64,000 nucleotides of DNA from Clostridia bacterium (GCA_017465465.1 JAFTWE010000018.1:1-64000), one strand, 5' to 3'. Counted from the first letter of the stretch, positions 35,906 to 45,226 are shown. Program-made: numbers and translations. Notes: a model not told the origin generated them from the sequence alone.

Positions 35906-37138
35906 ATGAGTGAATTGATTTTTAAAAGACCTGAGCTTTTAGCTCCGGCAGGCGATAGAGAAAGATTTGATAAAGCCCTTGAATTCGGTGCCGATGCTAT
36001 TTATGTTGGCGGTGCTGAATTCGGTATGAGAGCGGCTCCATCGAACTTCTCTTTTCCTGAGCTTGCGGATGCAGTTGAAACTGCCCATAAAAAAGGCGTA
36101 AAGGTTTATCTTACGGTTAATACTGTTCCTAATAATGATGAAATAAGAAGACTTCCTGAGTTCCTCCGTCAGGCGCAGGATGCAAAGGTTGATGCTTTAA
36201 TTATTTCTGATTTAGGCACGATGAACATTGCAAAGAAATATGCCCCTGATGTTGAGATTCATATTTCAACTCAAGCAGGAATTACAAATTTTGAAACGGC
36301 CAATGTTTATTATTCGTTGGGTGCTAAAAGAATTGTTACGGCTCGTGAGGTTTCGTTGAAAGATATTTCAGAAATCAGAGCAAATATTCCGTCAGATATG
36401 GATATTGAGTGCTTTGTTCACGGCGCTATGTGTATGTCTTTTTCTGGAAGATGCCTCATTTCAAATTATCTCACAGCGAGAGATGCCAACAAAGGCGACT
36501 GTGCTCAACCCTGCCGTTGGAAATACCACCTTATGGAAGAAACAAGACCCGGTGAATATTTCCCGATTTTTGAAGATGAACACGGCAGTTACCTTATGAA
36601 TTCCAGAGATATGTGTATGATTGAACATATTCCTGAAATGGTAAAGGCCGGCATTACAAGCTTCAAAATTGAAGGAAGAGCAAAGTCAGCATATTATACT
36701 GCGGTTATCACAAACGCTTACAGAGCGGCTATTGACGGTTATCTTAAAAACCCGAGCGATGACTATGTTCCCGAACAATGGATAATTGATGAGGTTCGTA
36801 AGGTAAGCTATCGCGAATACTGCACAGGTTTTTATTACGAACGCCCTCAGGACGATGCTCAGATGTTTTATGACGGCGGCTATAAGCGCGAGTGGAATGT
36901 TGCCGCTGAAATTATAGCTTCTGACGGAAAAACTGTTACAGGCATTTTAAGGAACCGCTTTTTTGACGGTGATGAGCTTGAGGTTATGCAAGCAGGTCAG
37001 AAGCCGTTTAATATAAAAGTTAAAAATCTTACTGATGAAAACGGTGAAAGAATAGACAATGCACCGCACCCTATGATGAAATTTTCTTTTGATTGTAAGG
37101 GCGTTGAATCAGGTGCAATTCTTCGCAAGAAATTGTAA
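35906..37138 (+). CDS. Peptidase U32 family protein (TrhP/RlhA-like RNA hydroxylation)
   Basis: The 410-residue protein has PELLAPAGDRERFDKALEFGADAIYVGG, HISTQAGITN, and CFVHGAMCMSFSGRCLIS. It also has GDCAQPCRW with the clustered cysteines thought to hold an Fe-S cluster, and FKIEGRAKSAYY. The family was first called a collagenase, but studied members (TrhP, RlhA) hydroxylate tRNA U34 or 23S rRNA with prephenate. Position after mltG matches the Bacillus yrrN/yrrO pair (TrhP), so a tRNA role is the better inference. Confidence 0.9.
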   Translation: MSELIFKRPELLAPAGDRERFDKALEFGADAIYVGGAEFGMRAAPSNFSFPELADAVETAHKKGVKVYLTVNTVPNNDEIRRLPEFLRQAQDAKVDALIISDLGTMNIAKKYAPDVEIHISTQAGITNFETANVYYSLGAKRIVTAREVSLKDISEIRANIPSDMDIECFVHGAMCMSFSGRCLISNYLTARDANKGDCAQPCRWKYHLMEETRPGEYFPIFEDEHGSYLMNSRDMCMIEHIPEMVKAGITSFKIEGRAKSAYYTAVITNAYRAAIDGYLKNPSDDYVPEQWIIDEVRKVSYREYCTGFYYERPQDDAQMFYDGGYKREWNVAAEIIASDGKTVTGILRNRFFDGDELEVMQAGQKPFNIKVKNLTDENGERIDNAPHPMMKFSFDCKGVESGAILRKKL

Positions 37139-37162
37139 TCCTTTATAAAGGAGGTAGCAAAA

Positions 37163-39409
37163 TTGGCAACAGCTACTAAAAAGAAAAAGAATAAGAATTC
37201 CGTGTCAACTGCAGGAGCAATTTTAATATCTATTCTCGCAGTTATTATGTTTACGGGTATTATTGTTTTCGGTTATGTTGGTATCAATCTGTTAACCTTT
37301 GTTAACGGAGATGCTTCTATTACACTTTCAAGCATCAAAAGCAGTCTTAATCAGACAACATTCTTATATGCGACTGATTCCGACGGTCAGACTGTGGAGC
37401 TTACCCGCTTACACGGAACAGAAAACCGAGTTTGGATTGACCTTGAAGACATCAGTGAAACTATGCAAAAAGCTTTTGTAGCCTTGGAGGACCAGCGCTT
37501 TTACGAGCATAACGGTGTTGACTGGATTAGAACTATCGGTGTTTTTCTAAAGAACAATGACCAGGGCGGTTCCACAATAACACAGCAGTTAATCAAGAAC
37601 ATAACAGGTAAAAATGAAGTTACTTATGTTCGTAAGTATCACGAAATTTTAACTGCCTTGAATATTGAAAAAGCTTATGCTGCCGAAGGATACAATTCAA
37701 AAGATGTTATTCTTGAAGCTTATCTTAATACCGTTTACCTGGGCAAAGGCTGTTACGGCGTTAAGACTGCGGCTGAAACTTATTTTGGCAAAGATGTAAG
37801 CGAGCTTAACATTGCTGAATGTGCAACCATTGCCGCAATTACCAAAAATCCTTACTCAAGTGACCCTATCGGAAACCCCGAAAAGAACAGAAAGCGTATG
37901 GAATATTGCCTTGAATGTATGCTCGGCGAGGGTTACATTACTCAGCAGGAGTATGAAGAGGCGCTTAATTATGAGCTTATTCTCACTAATAGTGAAAAAT
38001 ATGTTTCAGACGGTGAGGATGAAGAGGAAGAAGCAGCTGAAACTAATACAGATATTCAGAGCTTCTATGTCGATTATGTTATTTCAGATGTAATTGATGA
38101 CCTTATGGAAACACAGAACTGCTCTTATTCTGAGGCTTCAGGTATGATTTATGGCGGCGGACTTCAGATTTACACTGCCGTTGACCTTGATGTTCAGGAA
38201 ATTCTCGAAGATGTTTATGTAAATAAAAAGTCATTTGCCGATAAGAAAAACGCTCAGTCTTCAATGACAATTATGGATTATGAAGGCAGAGTTGTAGGCA
38301 TTATTGGTCAGGCTGGCAAAAAAGAGGGAAACCGTGTTCTCAACCGTGCTGTTGACTCACCAAGACCTGCGGGTTCAACAATCAAGCCTCTTTCTTCATA
38401 CGGGCCTGCTATTGAAAGTGATGAAATCACTTATTCAACTGCAATTCTTGATAAATCCTGCACCACAATTAACGGCCGCCAGTGGCCTAAGAACTATAGC
38501 GGTAACTTTGGTAGCGGAAGCTATGTTACTGTTCAGAATGCTCTTGCCAGGTCATTAAATACCGTTCCTGCAAGAATTATCAAAGATATGATTGGTGTGA
38601 GCACTTCATATAAATATCTTACCGAAAAAATGGGCTTTACAACTCTTACTGAAGAGGACGAAGATTTAGCACGTCTTTCAATCGGTTCACTTTCTTATGG
38701 TATGACAACTCTTGAAATGACTGCGGCTTACTGTGCTTACGGTAACGGCGGTAAATATTATGAGCCCTATTCATATTATAAGGTTACTGATTCAAACGGC
38801 GATATTTTGCTTGATAACACTTCAAATTCAGGTGAACAGATTTTCTCAGCCGAAACAGCTGAAATTGTCCGTGAGCTTATGAAAACTGTTGTAACATCTC
38901 CTGTCGGTACAGGTAGAGGCGACGGAGTAAGCGGTTTTGAAACATTTGCAAAAACCGGTACCACCGACGATTATAAGGACAGATGGTTTGCAGGCGGAAC
39001 ACCTTATTATTTTGCAACTGTATGGTATGGTTATGACCAGCCTAAAGCAATCAATGCAAGCGGAAACCCTGCGGGCGACATTTTTAAAACAGTTATGGAC
39101 AGAGTTCATAAAAACCTTGCCGACAAAGAATTTGAAATTACAAGTGATATTGTAAAGAAGTATTACTGCTCAACCTGCGGTAAGTTGGCTTCTTCTACAA
39201 CCGGCTCAAGTATGGCAGGTTGGTATAAGAGTGACAATCTTCCGGGCTACTGTGCAGGTCACGCATCTCAACTGACAACTGAGGAAACCACCTCAGCTTC
39301 AGGTACCACAACTGATGATACAAATAATAATTCAAACGGTACTATAAATATCGGCGGAGTTGAAGTCACGGTAACTCCTGTTGTGCCGCCTGAAGTTACA
39401 GGTTTTTAA
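37163..39409 (+). CDS. Class A penicillin-binding protein (PBP1A-type)
   Basis: The 748-residue bifunctional peptidoglycan synthase has a basic cytoplasmic tail and a membrane helix at about 17-42. The GT51 glycosyltransferase carries EDQRFYEHNGVDW and GGSTITQQLIKNI. The transpeptidase has PAGSTIKPLSSY (SxxK serine), the SLN triad and FAKTGTTDDYKDRWFAG (KTG). A Cys-containing segment CSTCGKLASS and a Thr/Asn-rich tail close the protein. The start is TTG with AAAGGAGG nine bases upstream. It lies in a cell-wall cluster with mltG. Confidence 0.95.
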   Translation: MATATKKKKNKNSVSTAGAILISILAVIMFTGIIVFGYVGINLLTFVNGDASITLSSIKSSLNQTTFLYATDSDGQTVELTRLHGTENRVWIDLEDISETMQKAFVALEDQRFYEHNGVDWIRTIGVFLKNNDQGGSTITQQLIKNITGKNEVTYVRKYHEILTALNIEKAYAAEGYNSKDVILEAYLNTVYLGKGCYGVKTAAETYFGKDVSELNIAECATIAAITKNPYSSDPIGNPEKNRKRMEYCLECMLGEGYITQQEYEEALNYELILTNSEKYVSDGEDEEEEAAETNTDIQSFYVDYVISDVIDDLMETQNCSYSEASGMIYGGGLQIYTAVDLDVQEILEDVYVNKKSFADKKNAQSSMTIMDYEGRVVGIIGQAGKKEGNRVLNRAVDSPRPAGSTIKPLSSYGPAIESDEITYSTAILDKSCTTINGRQWPKNYSGNFGSGSYVTVQNALARSLNTVPARIIKDMIGVSTSYKYLTEKMGFTTLTEEDEDLARLSIGSLSYGMTTLEMTAAYCAYGNGGKYYEPYSYYKVTDSNGDILLDNTSNSGEQIFSAETAEIVRELMKTVVTSPVGTGRGDGVSGFETFAKTGTTDDYKDRWFAGGTPYYFATVWYGYDQPKAINASGNPAGDIFKTVMDRVHKNLADKEFEITSDIVKKYYCSTCGKLASSTTGSSMAGWYKSDNLPGYCAGHASQLTTEETTSASGTTTDDTNNNSNGTINIGGVEVTVTPVVPPEVTGF

Positions 39410-39426
39410 TATTAATAGAGGTTACT

Positions 39427-39849
39427 ATGGTTATTATGAGCATAGATTACGGTGATGCCAGAACAGGTATTGCTGTTTGTGATGAATTTGAAATGCTCGC
39501 TTCACCGGTCGAGGTTATTCATTCAGATTATGAGCCTAAGGTTATAGCGAGAATTAAAGAAATTTGTGCTAAGTACAGACCGTCACTTTTAGTTGTCGGG
39601 CTTCCTAAAAATATGAATTCATCTGTTGGAGAGCGTGCCGAAAAATGTATGATTTTTGCTGAAAATTTAAAGAGTGAAACCGGAATTGAAGTGACTATGT
39701 GGGATGAACGTCTTACAACTGTCAGCGCGCACAACTTTTTAAATCAGACCAACACAAGAGGTAAAAAGCGTAAAAATGTTGTTGATGCCGTTGCTGCAAC
39801 AATAATTTTAGAGGATTACTTAGCTTACAGAAAAAACAAAAATGTTTAA
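39427..39849 (+). CDS. yqgF: YqgF/RuvX Holliday-junction-resolvase-like protein
   Basis: The 140-residue RNase H-fold protein has the metal-binding MSIDYGDARTGIAVCD, VVGLPKNMNSSVGERA, WDERLTT and DAVAATIILEDYL with the last acidic residues. Relatives act in 16S rRNA 5' maturation and possibly recombination. GAGG sits five bases before the ATG at 39427. It ends the tmk-to-yqgF series at a terminator. Confidence 0.94.
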   Translation: MVIMSIDYGDARTGIAVCDEFEMLASPVEVIHSDYEPKVIARIKEICAKYRPSLLVVGLPKNMNSSVGERAEKCMIFAENLKSETGIEVTMWDERLTTVSAHNFLNQTNTRGKKRKNVVDAVAATIILEDYLAYRKNKNV

Positions 39850-39852
39850 AAG

Positions 39853-39890
39853 AAAAATAGCCATATACCCTATGGCTATTTTGTCATATT
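39853..39890. terminator. Bidirectional intrinsic terminator
   Basis: The stem AAATAGCCATA/TATGGCTATTT with a five-base loop and A/T-rich flanks lies between the convergent yqgF and TSUP genes. Confidence 0.85.
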
Positions 39891-40246
39891 TTTTTGAAGT
39901 TTGTTATTAACTCACGAACACCTAAGAGAATCAGTATTGCACCGAAAATCTTACCAAGCCAAGCGTTGCTGATTGTGTTCGTCAGATACAATCCAAGCAT
40001 AACACCCGGGATTGCTGAAAGTAAATAGGGGAGTATTCTTTTAAAGTTAATCAACCCATGCTTTGCGTGAAGAATCAGTCCCATAATTGCGCACGGAATA
40101 AAGAAAATGAGATTGATACCCTGCGCCGTAACTTGTTCTGAATTCAAAACCAAAGTCAGATATAAAATCAATATTCCGCCGCCGCCAAAGCCCATAGAGC
40201 CTAACAAACCGGAAAAGAACGATGCTGCAATATCCCAAATTATCAT
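39884..40246 (-). CDS. Half-size TSUP (TauE/SafE) membrane protein, second of a pair
   Basis: The 120-residue protein has three to four hydrophobic helices and the TSUP motif LLGSMGFGGGGILILYLTL near the N-terminus. Full-length TSUP anion (sulfite/sulfonate) exporters are about 250 residues and contain two such halves. This protein matches one half and overlaps the upstream half-size gene by four bases (ATGA). They probably work as a heterodimer. Confidence 0.85.
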   Translation of the reverse strand: MIIWDIAASFFSGLLGSMGFGGGGILILYLTLVLNSEQVTAQGINLIFFIPCAIMGLILHAKHGLINFKRILPYLLSAIPGVMLGLYLTNTISNAWLGKIFGAILILLGVRELITNFKKI

Positions 40247-40593
40247 CTTATAATCATCCTTATCCCTGCCCAGATTACCAGCACCGCAAACACCCTTTTC
40301 AAGATTTTTTGCGGTATTCTCGGCAATAAAAATCCGCCTGCAACGGCTCCCAAAAAGCCCCCCGGAAGATAAATCAACGTTTGATTAAACTCTACATAAT
40401 CGTTTAACAGATAATAGCAACTGCTGATTATTGTTATCGGCAATATAATTGCAACAGCATTTGCGTGAGCTTCGCGTTGCTCAAGGCCTTCTTTCTTTAA
40501 AGCTGCAACTGATAAAATTCCTCCGCATGCACCGAGTAGTGAATTTATTAAACCGATTAGAAAACCGAATAAAAATTTTGTTGCTTTTTTCAT
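40243..40593 (-). CDS. Half-size TSUP (TauE/SafE) membrane protein, first of a pair
   Basis: The 116-residue protein has about four helices and the TSUP-type LIGLINSLLGACGGILSVAAL followed by PGGFLGAVAGGFLLPRI. It is half the normal TSUP length and is followed, with a four-base overlap, by the other half. Whether the pair came from a split fused gene or is an ancestral arrangement cannot be told here. Cargo unknown. Divergent from cwlD with 43 bases between starts. Confidence 0.85.
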   Translation of the reverse strand: MKKATKFLFGFLIGLINSLLGACGGILSVAALKKEGLEQREAHANAVAIILPITIISSCYYLLNDYVEFNQTLIYLPGGFLGAVAGGFLLPRIPQKILKRVFAVLVIWAGIRMIIR

Positions 40594-40636
40594 ACTGATT
40601 TCAATCCTGCATAATAGTTAATGTGGGGGTGGGTTT

Positions 40637-41350
40637 TTGAAAAAGCAAAAGCTTTCTGTTTTTATTATTATCGGATTATTTGCAATTATAATGCTAATTT
40701 TAATTTTCTATACTGCAGGTTGTAATGAAAAAGCGGTATATACTTCTGCAGGTGCTATGAAATTTGACACAATAATTTTAGATGCCGGTCATGGCGGCTT
40801 GGATGGCGGAGCGGTTGGATTGGACAAAACTGAAGAAAAGGATATAAATCTTCAGATAACAATTAAACTAAAATCAATTCTTGAGCTTTACGGATATAAA
40901 ATTATTCTTACTCGCTCAAACGATGATTCTATCCACGATGAAAATGCAAAAACAGTCAGACAGCAGAAGGTTTCGGATATTCATAACAGAGAAAAAATTA
41001 TTAAAAGCTATCCTGATGCGATTTTTATCAGTATTCATCAAAACAAATTTTATGACTCAAGTGTCAGCGGTGCACAAGTTTTTTATTCTAAAAACAATGA
41101 ATTAAGTGTAAATTTAGCTCAAAATATCAGTAGTTCAATAGTTACACATATTCAGCCTGATAATCCTCGTCAAATTAAAAAATCAGGCACGGAAATTTAT
41201 CTTTTATATCACTCACAAGTTCCGTCTGTTATGGTTGAATGCGGTTTTTTGTCAAACTATAACGACTTAAGTAAATTAAAAAATGATGCTTTTCAAAAAC
41301 GGCTTGCTCTTGCAATAGCTGAAGGAATTGTAAATTACAGCAAAGGATAA
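40637..41350 (+). CDS. cwlD: N-acetylmuramoyl-L-alanine amidase CwlD-type
   Basis: The 237-residue protein has a membrane segment or lipoprotein signal (TAGC) followed by an Amidase_3 zinc domain. It carries ILDAGHGGLDGGAVG (His), a conserved Glu, ISIHQNKF (His) and VMVECGFLSNYND (catalytic Glu). Size and domain match CwlD, which removes side peptides so that muramic-lactam can form in the spore cortex. The start is TTG after GGGGGTGGG. It is seven bases ahead of radA. Confidence 0.88.
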   Translation: MKKQKLSVFIIIGLFAIIMLILIFYTAGCNEKAVYTSAGAMKFDTIILDAGHGGLDGGAVGLDKTEEKDINLQITIKLKSILELYGYKIILTRSNDDSIHDENAKTVRQQKVSDIHNREKIIKSYPDAIFISIHQNKFYDSSVSGAQVFYSKNNELSVNLAQNISSSIVTHIQPDNPRQIKKSGTEIYLLYHSQVPSVMVECGFLSNYNDLSKLKNDAFQKRLALAIAEGIVNYSKG

Positions 41351-41356
41351 TGATTT

Positions 41357-42721
41357 ATGGCTGCAAAGAATAAAAGTATATATGTTTGCTCACAATGCGG
41401 GTACGAAAGCGTAAAATGGTACGGTCAGTGTCCCGGTTGCGGCGAATGGAACACTATGAACGAAGAAGTAAAAACTGTGAGCAATTCAAGCTCTGCAACT
41501 TTTAAAGCCAAGTCCGTTAATGTTGCAAAGCTTAGCTCACTTCTGCCTCAGGACGAAATCAGATACACCACGGGTATGGGTGAGCTTGACAGAGTTTTGG
41601 GCGGCGGGATTGTTAAAGGCTCGCTTGTTCTTTTAAGCGGTGACCCTGGAATCGGTAAGTCAACTATTCTTTTACAGATTTGTCAGCATATTGGTCGCAA
41701 TCAAAAAATTCTTTATGTTTCAGGCGAAGAATCAGCATATCAGATTAAATTAAGAGCCGACAGATTAGGAGTAAACACACCTAATCTTGAGCTTTTGTGC
41801 GATATTGATATGGAAGCTATCTGCGAATATATTCGTTCAGATAAGCCGAATCTCGTTATAATTGACTCTATTCAGACTGTCGGCATTCCGGGACTTTCAT
41901 CTTCATCAGGCAGCATTACTCAAATAAGAGAATGCACGAATATGCTTATGATGACAGTTAAAACCCTTAATATACCGGCTATTATAGTCGGTCACGTTAA
42001 TAAAGACGGAAATATAGCCGGACCAAAAGTTCTTGAACATATGGTTGACGCTGTTTTATATTTTGAAGGCGAAAGACATATGTCTTATCGCATACTCAGA
42101 GCTGTAAAAAACCGTTACGGCTCAACAAATGAAATAGGCGTTTTTGAAATGCTTGACACAGGTCTTCATGATGTTGAAAATCCGTCTATGATGCTCATTT
42201 CAGGCAGACCTAAAAACACCTCAGGGTCTTGCGTTGCCTGCGTTATGGAAGGCTCCAGACCGATTTTAGCTGAAGTTCAGGCTCTTGTAACAACAACGAA
42301 TTTTGGTATTCCGCGCAGAATGACTAACGGATTTGACCATAACAGATTAAATCTTTTAATTGCGGTATTGGAAAAGCGAGCGGGTTATTTCTTTGGTAAT
42401 ACTGATACTTATGTTAATGTTGCAGGGGGACTGAGAATAGATGAGCCTGCATCCGACTTATCTGTTTCACTTGCACTGATTTCAAGCCTTAAAGATGCTC
42501 CTATCAGAGAAGATGTTATAGCTTTTGGTGAGGTTGGTCTTGGCGGTGAAATCCGCGGTGTCGGCAACTGCGAGCAGAGAATTAAAGAAGCTGAACGCCT
42601 TGGATTTAAGCGTTGTATTATTCCATATCATAATTTTAAAAACCTCACATTTAAGCAAAACATTAAAATAGATATAGTACCGGTCAGAACAATCAGAGCA
42701 GCATTTGAAGCGGCAGAATAA
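41357..42721 (+). CDS. radA: DNA repair protein RadA (Sms)
   Basis: The 454-residue branch-migration ATPase has an N-terminal four-cysteine zinc finger (CSQCGYES...CPGCGEW). A RecA-like core follows with Walker A GDPGIGKST, the KNRYG motif (usually KNRFG) at about residue 255, and a C-terminal Lon-like domain with GEVGLGGEIRGV. All parts are intact and the length is normal. Confidence 0.97.
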   Translation: MAAKNKSIYVCSQCGYESVKWYGQCPGCGEWNTMNEEVKTVSNSSSATFKAKSVNVAKLSSLLPQDEIRYTTGMGELDRVLGGGIVKGSLVLLSGDPGIGKSTILLQICQHIGRNQKILYVSGEESAYQIKLRADRLGVNTPNLELLCDIDMEAICEYIRSDKPNLVIIDSIQTVGIPGLSSSSGSITQIRECTNMLMMTVKTLNIPAIIVGHVNKDGNIAGPKVLEHMVDAVLYFEGERHMSYRILRAVKNRYGSTNEIGVFEMLDTGLHDVENPSMMLISGRPKNTSGSCVACVMEGSRPILAEVQALVTTTNFGIPRRMTNGFDHNRLNLLIAVLEKRAGYFFGNTDTYVNVAGGLRIDEPASDLSVSLALISSLKDAPIREDVIAFGEVGLGGEIRGVGNCEQRIKEAERLGFKRCIIPYHNFKNLTFKQNIKIDIVPVRTIRAAFEAAE

Positions 42722-42735
42722 AAGGGGAGAGGGCA

Positions 42736-43491
42736 TTGTATTTTCCTTTAAAAAATCCAAATCTACCCGAAAATAGAGTTACCGTTGTGGCTGTTAGCAC
42801 AAAAGCTTCCGAAAAGCTACTGAATAAGCTTGATGAACACGAAATTACTGCAATCAAAACCATTACAAACAATTTGGTTACGGATGTCGGCTACCATACC
42901 GATTTGAATTTATTAAATTACTCTGAAGGTAATATTTTGATTGATAAGAGTCAGAAAGAAATATTTGTTAATTTTTTAACAAAAGGGTATAGTTTAAAAA
43001 CAATATCAGAAGTAAAATCTCCGTATCCTTATGATTGCAGACTGAACTGTGTAATAATGGGTGATAAACTTATTTGTAACCCAAAAACAGCCTCTGACGA
43101 AGTTTTGTTGATTGCTAATGAACTGGATATTAAAATTATACCTGTTAACCAAGGATATACCAAATGCTCAATCTGTTTATTAAACGATAATGCTTTAATA
43201 ACTGATGACGAATCAATATATAATGCCTGCAAAACTAATCAAATAGCTTCTCTTTTAATAAGCAAAGGTTCTGTTAAATTAAATGGATTTGATTACGGTT
43301 TTATAGGCGGATGCACAGGTCTTATAGATAAAAATAAATTATTATTTAACGGAGATATAAACTATCATAATGATTGTAATATGATAATCGATTTTCTTAA
43401 TAGCTATAATATAGAAGCTGTAATAATAGATAACGAGCCTTTGACTGATATCGGCTCAATTATCCCTCTTTGCGAAAAGCCCAATAAATAA
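42736..43491 (+). CDS. Unknown protein, probable GME (guanidine-modifying-enzyme) fold
   Basis: The 251-residue soluble protein resembles DUF6873-type proteins with an agmatine-deiminase/dimethylargininase-like propeller. GYHTDLNLLN with His/Asp, CSICLLNDNALITDD near the middle and GFDYGFIGGCTGLID late in the chain fit this. Conserved Cys and His could form a catalytic pair, but activity is unknown. The start is TTG after GGGGAGAGG. It sits 14 bases behind radA and may share its transcript. Confidence 0.6.
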   Translation: MYFPLKNPNLPENRVTVVAVSTKASEKLLNKLDEHEITAIKTITNNLVTDVGYHTDLNLLNYSEGNILIDKSQKEIFVNFLTKGYSLKTISEVKSPYPYDCRLNCVIMGDKLICNPKTASDEVLLIANELDIKIIPVNQGYTKCSICLLNDNALITDDESIYNACKTNQIASLLISKGSVKLNGFDYGFIGGCTGLIDKNKLLFNGDINYHNDCNMIIDFLNSYNIEAVIIDNEPLTDIGSIIPLCEKPNK

Positions 43492-43518
43492 GCAATTTTT
43501 TCATTATATCCATCCCCT

Positions 43519-43550
43519 CAATTATACAAAATATTTATTTTGTATAATTG
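43519..43550. repeat. Perfect 13-bp inverted repeat upstream of xerD
   Basis: CAATTATACAAAA (43519-43531) and TTTTGTATAATTG (43538-43550) flank a six-base loop. The repeat ends one base before the xerD -35 box. It lacks a following T-run on the plus strand, so an operator or a minus-strand structure is as likely as a terminator. Confidence 0.7.
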
Positions 43551-43551
43551 C

Positions 43552-43580
43552 TTGCAAAATTAAATATAGTGTGTTATAAT
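43552..43580 (+). promoter_or_regulatory. xerD promoter
   Basis: TTGCAA (43552-43557), 17-bp spacer, TATAAT (43575-43580). A terminator-like hairpin (AACTGTGCC/GGTACAGTT then ATTTTT, 43583-43611) overlaps the expected start of transcription. It would form only in transcripts from further upstream. Confidence 0.7.
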
Positions 43581-43623
43581 GTAACTGTGCCCTTTCGGTA
43601 CAGTTATTTTTGGTGGTGAAACT

Positions 43624-44610
43624 ATGAAAAAAGCAGAATTTAAGGATTTTCCTCAGGTTATGCAAGATTACTTTCTTTATCAGCTTGCAATCAGGAATAA
43701 ATCAGAATTAACTGTTTTAGAATACGCTTCTGACTTAAGGAGCTTTCTGCGATTTTTAAAGCTTAAAGATGAGTTTTTTTCTAAAGATATTATTTTTAAA
43801 GAAATTAAGATAAATGATTTTCCGAATGAAAAGATTTTAAATGTTACAAATAAAGATGCAATATCTTTTTTATCATTTTGTAATTCTGAGCTTAAGAATA
43901 ATGCGGCAACGAGGTCAAGAAAAGCTTCGACACTTCGTTCCTTTTATAAGTGGCTCACCTACCACGAGCATCTTCTTGACACTAACCCTATGGAGCATCT
44001 GGAATCACCAAAAAGCAAAAAACAGTTACCTAAATATCTGACTATCGATGACTGCTTTTCTCTTTTAAAATCCATTGACGGACCAAATAAAGAGCGTGAT
44101 TTTTGCATAGTAATTTTCTTTCTTAATTGCGGTTTGCGCTTATCTGAGCTTGTTTCTTTAAATTATAATGATATTCGCTCCGACCGTTCTATGAAGGTTA
44201 CAGGTAAAGGTAATAAAGAGCGCACAATTTACCTGAATGATGCTTGTATAGAGGCCTTTGAAGCTTATATGAAGGTTCGACCTAACGATGGGTTAAAAGA
44301 TAAAAATGCACTTTTTATCAGTAGAAATAAAAACAGAATCAGTAACAAAACTGTTCAGCATATAATCTACACTCTTCTTGAAAAAGCAGGCTTATCCGGT
44401 ATGGGACTATCTACACACAAGCTTCGTCACACAGCCGCAACGCTTATGTATCAGCACGGCAACACGGACATTATGCTTATAAAAGAAATTCTTGGTCACG
44501 AAAATCTCGGTACAACTCAGATTTACACTCACGTTGTAAATTCTCAGCTTCAACAGGCTGTTAATTCTAATCCGTTGAGCCAGGTTAAACAAGAAGACTC
44601 TAAAAAATAA
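43624..44610 (+). CDS. xerD: Tyrosine recombinase XerC/XerD type
   Basis: The 328-residue site-specific recombinase has an N-terminal SAM-like core-binding domain to about residue 130. The catalytic domain has Arg in NCGLRLSELVSL, Lys in GKGNKERTI, HKLRH, LGHENLGTTQIYTHV with the nucleophile Tyr. Family-typical length and position next to spoIIM, as in Bacillus where xerD (ripX) is near spoIIM, suggest the chromosome dimer-resolution enzyme and not a phage integrase. It overlaps spoIIM (convergent) by 11 bases. Confidence 0.9.
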   Translation: MKKAEFKDFPQVMQDYFLYQLAIRNKSELTVLEYASDLRSFLRFLKLKDEFFSKDIIFKEIKINDFPNEKILNVTNKDAISFLSFCNSELKNNAATRSRKASTLRSFYKWLTYHEHLLDTNPMEHLESPKSKKQLPKYLTIDDCFSLLKSIDGPNKERDFCIVIFFLNCGLRLSELVSLNYNDIRSDRSMKVTGKGNKERTIYLNDACIEAFEAYMKVRPNDGLKDKNALFISRNKNRISNKTVQHIIYTLLEKAGLSGMGLSTHKLRHTAATLMYQHGNTDIMLIKEILGHENLGTTQIYTHVVNSQLQQAVNSNPLSQVKQEDSKK

Positions 44611-45226
44611 ATAAATCAGAAAACAAATAAAATAAAACCGCTTCAAGTAAAGCCGCCAACGCGCAAATTCCTGCATAAATGAGATATTTAATGCAGTAGC
44701 TTTTGAAGCGGTTTTGCTCTTGTACCCTTCCGTTTGCAAGAAGTGATAACATATTTTTTGACATAAGCATACTTTCTTTGCAAGAAAACAGCATAGAAAC
44801 GCAAGCTATTGCCGCCGACGGAAAAATAATAATTGCGCAGTAGCCAAGCCCTTTCAACAAATGTGATTCATAAATATAACCTGAAATAATTCCTATAAAA
44901 CAACCTGTTATTGACGGAACTGCGGCGATAAAAGGAATACCAACTGCGCATAGACCTACAAAAAAGCATATAACTACTGCTGATAATGCGAATAAAAAAG
45001 TATTCATAAATACCAGCATCGGACTGAAAGTATGTTTTTGTTTCAAATATTCAGAATAAATATCTACAATTTTTTCTATTAAAAAATTGTCTGTGTTCTT
45101 AACAGAAAACGAACCTAAAATAAGACCTGCAAAAAATAAAAAAATCAAAAGATACATTAACCAGTTAAACTCGTATCTTCTAATTTTTTGTGTGATAGAA
45201 TGAAGATTGAACATTGTTGTTTTCAT
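44600..45226 (-). CDS. spoIIM: Stage II sporulation protein M
   Basis: The 208-residue integral membrane protein has about five helices, an N-terminal basic stretch and the SpoIIM/DUF95 pattern NTFLFALSAVVICFFVGLCAVG and GIISGYIYESHLLKGLG. SpoIIM joins SpoIIP and SpoIID in the engulfment complex of the mother cell. The frame runs back to 45373 through the upstream gene's end, but the ATG at 45226 has GGGGAGAG nine bases before it and gives the usual length. It is convergent with xerD. Confidence 0.9.
   Translation of the reverse strand: MKTTMFNLHSITQKIRRYEFNWLMYLLIFLFFAGLILGSFSVKNTDNFLIEKIVDIYSEYLKQKHTFSPMLVFMNTFLFALSAVVICFFVGLCAVGIPFIAAVPSITGCFIGIISGYIYESHLLKGLGYCAIIIFPSAAIACVSMLFSCKESMLMSKNMLSLLANGRVQEQNRFKSYCIKYLIYAGICALAALLEAVLFYLFSDLFIF

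Noticed and set aside
43624..44610. XerD-like recombinase as sign of a mobile element
   Set aside because: There are no flanking att repeats, phage or transfer genes, and its neighbours (spoIIM and radA) are core genes with Bacillus-like synteny.
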